Shown one piece after another: positions 59,171-64,000 of a stretch of 64,000 bases of DNA. The stretch is from positions 24,557,001 to 24,621,000 of the forward strand of contig OY727095.1 of the NCBI GenBank assembly GCA_963402885.1, in the 5' to 3' direction. Source of the DNA: Antedon bifida. Lineage: Eukaryota; Echinodermata; Crinoidea; Comatulida; Antedonidae. The stretch's first letter is position 1, and every line of letters starts with the position of its first letter. The notes beneath the pieces were generated by a model. It had not been told where the DNA came from. It ran no database searches and saw only the letters and a list, made by a program, of their open reading frames with translations. Made by a program: the position numbers and the translations under genes.

Positions 59171-60817
59171 CTAGATTTGAACTCGTCACTTTGACGAGTT
59201 CGGGTTATCCGCGCAAACGCAACATGCACATACGTTTAAAATATATGAACGCCGAAAATTATTATGCCATCCTATGACATGAATTAAATATGTTTACAGT
59301 GCTGAATTGTACCTATTTTGTAGCATACAGCATATTACAGTATTTACAGAACACACTGTATATGTTATACAGTGGTAGCATAGACGAAATTACAAGACCC
59401 ATCTTTTAAAGCCAATTATTAACACGATGACGTCATCAAATTGACTTATAAAGATAACTATTTTAGAAGATAATTATCTAAATAATTACATTAATACAAA
59501 TTTGAAGAATTTTGGGCACGTGAAAGTGAGATGCGCTCTCGTTTAAACGCAATGAACTTTTACGCAAGAGATGAAAATACGACTTTTTTTATTCAACTGG
59601 CTATATGATGACGTCACAACATCTGATTTGAAAAATGTTCACATGAATTCGTATCTACAATCCAATAGCTTCCAGAAAACCTTTTAATTATGATTATCAC
59701 TTTTTATTCTGACGAGCTATAACAGATTGAAATTTACTGTAAAGATGAAAATAGGTGACCCACGTTATTTACATTTTTAGACATGATGACGTCATAAAAA
59801 TTAAAATATTTTTAACTCATGCGAAAGATAGTTAATTGACCTAGACAGTATTAAAATATCGGGTGAAATGGAATACGTATAAGCGAGATGCGCTCTATTT
59901 AATGTGATGAGCAATAACGAAACAGTAAAAAATCCTATATTTTACATTTGTGTGGCCATACGATGACGTCATAACATCCGAGAGGTAAAAATTCTGCATG
60001 AATTCATATCTACAATTTATCTTCTTGCATAATAAGTTAAAAAAATTGGGGGTCACCTTCGATCCTGAAGAGCTATAATAGATTCAAAATAGGCATATAT
60101 TTGACAATATTTTGTAACTTTTTCAACTAAAACGCGCGCAAATGTTATAAATCAACGTGTTCGTATGACGTCATTTTAATTTGAAATGATGTCAATCTTT
60201 TTTTAAATGACTAGGAAAGGCTGGAAAATCACAATTCAAGAGAAAAAAACATGTTTTTTATGCTCCGTGCGCACCTTACGCGTAAAATTTTTCGCGCGCG
60301 TGGGAATTTTTTACATGCTCAAAATGTCATGATCAGCGTAGAAAGTTGATTAGAAATTAATTTTGCGCATTTTTAAATTTTAAATGCGCGTGTGCGCGTA
60401 ACTTCTTGTGAAACATGTCATTTTTAATCCATAGAAAGTTTGCCCTTGATATGACTTAAATTTTTACCAAGTGTCAATACAAAATGACTTTTAGTTTATA
60501 ATCTATGACCTATCATTGAAATTCATAAAATTGCGCGTAACTTACGCTGCGCGACTCTAACGTCATTAAAAATATGGAGGTGCACAACTTCAGGTAAATG
60601 TCCATATAATGACAAAGTTATACAAAAGATATATTCACAAGCAATAGAGATATGCTGGTCACAAAAATCCGGGAAAGAAAGAAGAATAACAAAGAAGATG
60701 AAAAAAAAAGATATTTACAATCACATGGGTTATCCTGCAACTAAGTTGCGGATAACCAAAAAAAATATTGATCCACTACAATAACAAGGAGTTATCCGCT
60801 ACTAAGCGGATAACTAA
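59171..60817 (+). mobile_element. Unit 18 (D subfamily), last complete unit
   Basis: Sister of unit 17 with the same GGGTTATCCGCGC subterminal motif and the same first hairpin (GGGTTATCC...GGATAACC near 60727-60757). It then adds one A-type hairpin ending GGATAACTAA|T at 60817. Confidence 0.86.
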
Positions 60818-60925
60818 TAAGAAAGAGAAGAATAAAGATTTCATACAATAACAATAGGTGATCATTTTATTCTAAATGATCACCTAATAAAGATTTCATA
60901 CAATTAATTCTAAATGATCACCTAA
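60818..60925 (+). mobile_element. B-subfamily 3' termini without a body
   Basis: Hairpin AGGTGATCATTT..AAATGATCACCT at 60856-60885 followed by AA|T. Then a second, partial end (ATAAAGATTTCATACAAT...AAATGATCACCTAA) stops at 60925. These are stand-alone 3' ends of the subfamily whose 5' ends carry TAGGTGATCAT (units 5 and 6). Confidence 0.75.
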
Positions 60926-61510
60926 TTATTTTTAAAATCAATTATCAACTATTAACCGATTATTTTTTTAATCGATTATTTTTAGGCAGCAGAAATTGCG
61001 CAAAATGACAAGCGATAAAAAATAACAGATTAAAAACACTCAATTCATTGCATGTTTTAACCGATTATTGCGGAGCGGAGGCAACCCTCACTCACACAAA
61101 GCAAAGCCGATGTTATTATTTATAACATCATTATTCTGTTGTATCTAGATGTTTATTGCGTTAAAGTTAAATAATATAGCTTTTACGGAGAGTTCAATTT
61201 TAATCCTAAATGTGAGAGTTTTTAGGCACAATAGGATGTAAACAAACCAACTCATCTTGGCCTTCCATACTTTGAACTGTGTTGTGGGTAATGATGACAT
61301 GATTTTTAAAAAGCGATATCAGATAACAGATTAACGTCGGAGAAAATTTTCAATTGCACGCAATTTTGTGGTTTGTGCTACTTAATAGTTGATTATTCTG
61401 ATTTTTTTAGCAGAAACAGACCCTCAGACTATTCCTTCTTTTGTTTAAAAAACAAAGTAGCTGAATGAGATGAGAAAAACCACAAGAATATTCAAAAGAA
61501 CTGAATTTAC
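60926..61510. other. Intronic, fragment of the GCAGCAGAAAC element family
   Basis: GGCAGCAGAAATTGCGC near 60985 and AGCAGAAACAGACCC near 61411 resemble the termini of the element at 5297-6022. A decayed related insertion may span about 60985-61425. No gene. Confidence 0.35.
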
Positions 61511-61719
61511 CTTTGTTTCTGCCACATCTGTTGAAAGGCATCAGCAAGCTCAATGCTTGAAATCTCTTCAGCATCTTGAAACTTAAGGAATCCATCACCG
61601 CCATGACCAGTCATATATATCAAAATGTTACTACGGTCATCAGATAATAACCTTTTGGATCGGGGCGTGCCTGGTGGGAGACGTCCTGTCAACACACGGA
61701 TAAAGTTTTCAACTGTAAC
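61511..61719 (-). CDS. PIGK: PIGK (GPI8) exon with catalytic histidine
   Basis: A 209-nt exon (acceptor TTTGTTTACCAG, donor GTAAAT). It encodes [20 protein letters not shown], then [19 protein letters not shown], then [14 protein letters not shown]. The His in YMTGHGG is the catalytic histidine of the C13 (legumain/GPI8) family, paired with the Cys encoded 25.5 kb downstream. It starts in phase 0 and ends 2 nt into an Arg codon. Exons for the N-terminus lie beyond the right edge of the window. Confidence 0.96.
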
Positions 61720-61804
61720 CTGGTAAACAAATTAAATACATATGAATTTATACTAATAAATTATCAAAGATTGGTTATAAATTTCACTATAGAGTTTCTT
61801 GTTA

Positions 61805-62484
61805 GGGTGTGTAGAAAGCGACGACCTCGAATTGGACGACCCCAACGACCCGGGCGACCTCGAATTGGACGACCTAGAATTGGACGACCCATAACACGAA
61901 ACCGACGACCCCTACAGCCTAGCCTAGCCTAGGCCTAAGTGTGGTATAACATCCCGAAGCCGAACATAGCCAAAGATCTTTAAACCATACCTTATATAAT
62001 AATCGCAAGCAAGCAATTGATTGAAAAAATACAGAAATATCGCCATTTGATACTGAATGTGTCGACACGAACAAACGAACAGATATGGAACGCCAACGCC
62101 GCCGCTGAAAAAGGGGCCGTTTTGACCTGGTTTGCCATGTTTATGATATTTCGTGTGCTAATCGAGTCGAATGCAGTTTTAATGATGCACTCTTGGCGTT
62201 CCATATCTGTTCGTTTGTTCGTATCGACACATTCAGTATCAAATGGCGATATTTCTGTATTTTTTCAATCAATTGTTTGCTTGCGAGTATTATATAAGGT
62301 ATGGTTTAAAGATCTTTGGCTATGTTCGGCTTCGGGATGTTATACCACACTTGGGCCTAGGCTAGGCTAGGCTATAAGGGTCGTCGGTTTCGTGTTATGG
62401 GTCGTCCAATTCTAGGTCGTCCAATTCGAGGTCGCCCGGGTCGTTGGAGTCGTCCAATTCGAGGTCGTCGCTTTCTACACACCC
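61805..62484. mobile_element. Foldback element: 292-bp TIRs, 10-bp target duplication (MULE-like)
   Basis: Two arms of exactly 292 bp (61805-62096 and 62193-62484) are near-perfect inverted repeats around a 96-bp loop. TTTCTTGTTA flanks both sides (61795-61804, 62485-62494). The outer arm contains iterated GGACGACCTCGAATT words. Long TIRs with 9-10-bp duplications are typical of Mutator-like elements. No transposase, so non-autonomous. Frames across it are palindrome artefacts. Confidence 0.85.
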
Positions 62485-62605
62485 TTTCTTGTTACAACCG
62501 CTAATGTAGAAACGCCTGCTAATGTAGAAACGCCAGCTAATGTCGAAACAACCGCTAATAACAATCCACCGCTAATGTAGTAAAACCTCCAGCTAATGTA
62601 GAGCG
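62485..62605. repeat. GCTAATGTAGAAA minisatellite, second locus
   Basis: Same ordered word series as 9758-9895, starting TTACAACCGCTAATGTAG and including TAATGTCGAAACAACCGCTAAT and CCTCCAGCTAATGTAG. The foldback element inserted immediately at its left edge. Confidence 0.75.
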
Positions 62606-63613
62606 GTGGTCACTTATGCAGGGTCCTCACCACGTCGGTCGGCCCCGTCCGGCACTCAGAATTTCCGACCGGCACAAACAGGCTCCCGACCGGCACAAAT
62701 TATTAGATCTAAGACCTAGCCTAGGCCTAGACAAAATACCTTGTCCTTAACCTTAAAAAAGCCAAATCTGTGCTATTATCTAACATAACAAAACAATAGC
62801 CTTTCAGTTCACCCCTTTGTCTCGCAAACAAATAAAACGTTGAACAATACAATACAAAGCCGTGGTGTTTATGGCCGATCGGGCACACCACGTACATAGT
62901 GGCTTGACGCAAATACAGTACTGGCAAATAGCCAATAGTACACGTGCATGAAGTGTTTGTGTCGACCGATCTCTTGATGAATGCGAAATTAAATAATTAG
63001 AAAATAAATAATAAAATTATGCTATATTTATCATTTCATTGCATGCACATTATAGTGTAGGCTGGTATGTCGTTTATATGAATGTCGTGTATATTTTTTG
63101 TTAAAAGCAAACTTTGACTTTATTTCATATCTTGATAATATAAGGAATGAAAAAAAATATGTTGCCATTTTTTCAAAAGACATTTAAAGGACCAAATTCA
63201 AGATGGCCGCCAACATTCAAATAACCCTATTAAAAATCAGAATATCACCAATAATACAAAATATGAATATGGAACAAGTCCGTTTTGATGGTATTACTGT
63301 ACCCATTATACAATCTTAACTATGTAAAGCGATAATCTGTCGGCCATCTTGGATTTCAAAATGGCCGCCACTAAAAATTAAATTCTTTAAATAATTTTTT
63401 TTAAATATGTGTGCATAAATTGTTGTTTGTACACAATGTTCTAAAATTGTCACTTCTCACAGGATTGTCTAAATATAAGGCTGTCTAAAGTTGTCAATGT
63501 TCTTTATATAACAGATATATAATACCCCACTATGACTCTTAAATTAAATAATCGTTCAAAGTATGGAACAACTTACCAATTTATATCAAATATTCAACAA
63601 CAATTACGTCTAA
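62606..63613. other. No gene recognised; CCGACCGGCAC repeats and YY1-like blocks
   Basis: A small G+C-rich cluster of CCG(A/T)CCGGCAC words at 62640-62700. Later, CAAGATGGCCGCC (63200) and GGCCATCTTGG..AAAATGGCCGCC (63340-63370) recall the satellite at the window start. Confidence 0.45.
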
Positions 63614-64000
63614 CTAGAGGGTGAGCTCGCTTCGCTCGCTCCCCTCTAGGAAGTGTAAACGATGGTTCTCGGAATGATAATGACTCGGGTAAAAAGGTTT
63701 TAGAAGGACGTCCTCCTTGTACGTTTTCTGTCGGTTACCATTATTGAAAATGCTTGACATTCGAAAAACTAAACCTACTCTGTTTTACAGTGTCTTAAAT
63801 GATTAATAACATTTTAAAGTATAGTGTTTATTGTTTGGTAGGGCCCTTATAGGGCGGAGGTGGGGGAGGCAGAGTTCATTTGAGGGAGATGCTTATTCGA
63901 GGGATTTTTTTAGTTTTAATAATATCGTAACATTTATAATCAAATAAAATCCTCTAATAGATATGAAAAGTGGTAAAAAATAATAACAAATGCTTGGTAA
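63614..64000 (-). mobile_element. R-family Helitron, copy 3 (minus, cut by window edge)
   Basis: On the minus strand it ends ...CTCACCCTCTAG at 63614 followed by T, with the full terminal palindrome. It matches the last ~350 bp of copy 1 in reverse complement up to the window end (TTACCAAGCATTTG). Confidence 0.85.

Larger units (their letters stand above)
35994..61510 (-). other. 25.5-kb PIGK intron holding the tandem array
   Basis: Separates the exons encoding ..WQKQ(R) and (R)YNELL.., which join within one Arg codon. Apart from 28 bp at its 3' end and about 580 bp at its 5' end, it consists of rolling-circle-type element copies. Confidence 0.92.

Noticed and set aside
39167..60925. Regularly spaced repeats as a CRISPR array
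   Set aside because: Units are ~1.5 kb with no short direct repeats separated by unique spacers; the locus is in a metazoan intron.
62017..62370. 117-codon plus-strand frame
   Set aside because: Spans the loop and arms of the foldback element; the mirrored frame on the minus strand is the same artefact.

Overview
The window is A+T-rich DNA from a metazoan nucleus, most likely a marine invertebrate. The spliced host exons read like deuterostome/invertebrate orthologues, but the species cannot be fixed from the sequence. There are no bacterial operons, rRNAs or tRNAs. Two host genes converge. The 3' end of MAP2K7 (MKK7) lies on the plus strand, with exons at 3044-3186, 4207-4252 and 4627-4758. 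Four consecutive internal exons of PIGK (GPI8, the catalytic subunit of GPI transamidase) lie on the minus strand at 61511-61719, 35876-35993, 35336-35446 and 9323-9574. The PIGK exons join in frame with no missing residues (690 nt, 230 codons). Two of the PIGK introns are about 25.5 and 25.8 kb and hold most of the window; the intron between them is only 429 bp.

Almost everything else is transposable elements, many nested so cleanly that their boundaries can be read directly. Region 0-10 kb: a 150-bp satellite split by a MITE, retroelement relics in a MAP2K7 intron, a palindrome-rich element, and a 165-bp tandem triplication. Region 10,971-21,799: one 10.8-kb element with about 350-bp terminal inverted repeats, TGT...ACA ends and a 5-bp target duplication. 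It carries a DD35E retroviral-type integrase and an OTU/F-box-like reading frame, and resembles the Ginger DNA-transposon group (KRBA2-like). Region 27-34.6 kb: three LINE remnants, including a LINE inserted in another LINE with a 7-bp target duplication.

Regions 22-26.4 kb and 36-60.9 kb hold about 18 copies of a ~1.5-kb unit, most of them in a head-to-tail array. Each unit begins with a short palindrome and, when complete, ends with a hairpin followed by CTAA|T. Internal empty sites show insertion exactly between A and T, the target of rolling-circle (Helitron) elements. A second family, here called R, is a textbook non-autonomous Helitron (5' TCTATATATA, 3' hairpin ending CTAG, A|T target) with three copies. 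One R copy sits inside a unit of the first family, and another unit of that family sits inside that R copy.

The most interesting signals are these. In the tandem family the 5' subterminal motif and the 3' hairpin change together between subfamilies, the 5' palindrome is kept by compensatory changes, 3' ends are stacked, and every unit carries several TGACGTCA (CRE/ATF-type) palindromes. No Rep/helicase protein is present, so these elements would depend on a source elsewhere.
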